DNA from: CALXXL01 sp034926605
GTDB lineage: Bacteria; Verrucomicrobiota; Lentisphaeria; Victivallales; Victivallaceae
Direction of reading: 5' to 3'
Length of the DNA: 64,000 nucleotides
NCBI GenBank assembly: GCA_034926605.1
Contig: JAYFQV010000006.1
Span: 1 to 64,000, forward strand
Part shown: one piece after another, positions 63,645 through 64,000 of the stretch
Numbering within the stretch: the stretch's first letter is position 1
Layout: every line of letters begins with the position of its first letter
Notes under the pieces: model-generated
What the model was told of the DNA's origin: nothing
Seen by the model: only the letters and a program-made list of their open reading frames with translations
Databases searched by the model: none
Translations under genes and position numbers: made by a program

Positions 63645-64000
63645 ATGAAAATTTCGGTGATTCTGGGACATCCATATTCAAAGAGCTTCAACGCGGCGAT
63701 CGCGGAAGCTGTTGTCACGCAACTTAAGCAGGACGGACACGACGTCCACTTCCACGATCTCTGCGCGGAAGGCTTCAATCCGGTAATAAGCGGCCGCGAA
63801 CTCAAGACCGATGTGCCGGAAGACGAGCTTACCGCCATCCACCAGAAGGAGTTGCGCGAAGCCGACGGCATCGTCATCGTACATCCGAACTGGTGGGGCC
63901 AGCCGCCGGCGGTGGTCACAGGATGGATCGACCGGGTCGTCCGGGAGAACGTCGCTTACGCGTTTCCGGAAGGCGACTCCGGCGGCGGAGTTCCGGAAGG
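63645..64000 (+). CDS. NAD(P)H-dependent flavodoxin-fold oxidoreductase (partial, runs off the window)
   Basis: The first ~118 residues are present; no stop occurs before the window ends. They read MKISVILGHPYSKSFNAAIA, the FMN phosphate loop of the Flavodoxin_2 (NQO/KefF/MdaB) family, then HDLCAEGFNP and ADGIVIVHPNWWGQPPAVVTGWIDRV, the conserved PxWW segment. It likely reduces quinones or nitro compounds using FMN. A GAGGAG site precedes the ATG. It is divergent from gadC. Confidence 0.88.
   Translation, partial: MKISVILGHPYSKSFNAAIAEAVVTQLKQDGHDVHFHDLCAEGFNPVISGRELKTDVPEDELTAIHQKELREADGIVIVHPNWWGQPPAVVTGWIDRVVRENVAYAFPEGDSGGGVPE

Noticed and set aside
1..64000. tRNA, rRNA, CRISPR, insertion sequence or prophage
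   Set aside because: I looked through the intergenic stretches for cloverleaf arms, regularly spaced repeats and transposase or integrase motifs and saw none; a covariance-model search would be needed to exclude small RNAs.

Overview
The window looks like a chromosome segment from a Lentisphaerota (Victivallales-like) bacterium of the PVC superphylum, probably gut-associated. This is inference from gene content: secreted GH20-like and GH84-like hexosaminidases, a DUF6259-type glycosidase, CBM9-like lipoproteins, secretin-like proteins, a PVC-style Ser/Thr kinase and a glutamate decarboxylase system. No rRNA or other phylogenetic marker RNA is present. Most genes are GC-rich; the flippase/polymerase genes at 5.0-7.9 kb are clearly AT-richer.

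Layout. 0.1-2.8 kb: a secreted GH20-like enzyme on the minus strand. 3.0-18.4 kb: one long plus-strand polysaccharide operon (GDP-fucose synthesis gmd-fcl, flippase, polymerase, six glycosyltransferase-type genes, an acyltransferase, a WecG-type transferase), ending in a translationally coupled secreted GH84-like enzyme and an intrinsic terminator. One membrane glycosyltransferase there is split into two overlapping frames and carries an SGNH-like tail. 18.5-21.5 kb: dnaA followed by a K+/H+-type antiporter on the minus strand, with an 840-base AT-rich gene-free stretch upstream of dnaA. 22.3-25.5 kb: nagA, an RlmI-like methyltransferase and a secreted alpha/beta-hydrolase. 25.6-30.8 kb: tig-clpP-clpX followed by a membrane-anchored kinase with a WNK-like lysine arrangement and an SDR. 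30.9-34.1 kb: divergent CE7 esterase and DUF6259-type glycosidase. 34.2-42.7 kb: recC-recB-recD. 42.7-45.6 kb: a DUF819 membrane protein, a class A beta-lactamase-like hydrolase and a Cys-rich CBM9-like lipoprotein. 45.7-50.4 kb (minus): two tandem secretin-like proteins, PstS and a small lipoprotein. 50.6-55.5 kb: a YbhGFSR-type ABC-2 exporter. 55.6-60.4 kb: MarR regulator, lysine 2,3-aminomutase, a fused amino-acid ABC transporter and beta-lysine acetyltransferase, a self-contained osmolyte module. 60.5-63.4 kb: gadC-gadB acid resistance. The window ends inside a flavodoxin-fold oxidoreductase.

How the genes work together. Amino-sugar release (GH20-like, GH84-like) and NagA suggest use or remodelling of GlcNAc-containing glycans. 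The stress theme is strong: ClpXP/trigger factor, RecBCD, glutamate-dependent acid resistance, an acetyl-beta-lysine osmolyte pathway with its own uptake system, and cation/proton antiport. The most unusual items are the tandem secretin/PstS cluster, the WNK-like kinase in the clp operon, the GH84 enzyme wired into the polysaccharide operon, the abl operon with dedicated transporter, and a DnaA with an altered DNA-binding signature. No tRNA, rRNA, CRISPR array, insertion sequence or prophage was recognised.
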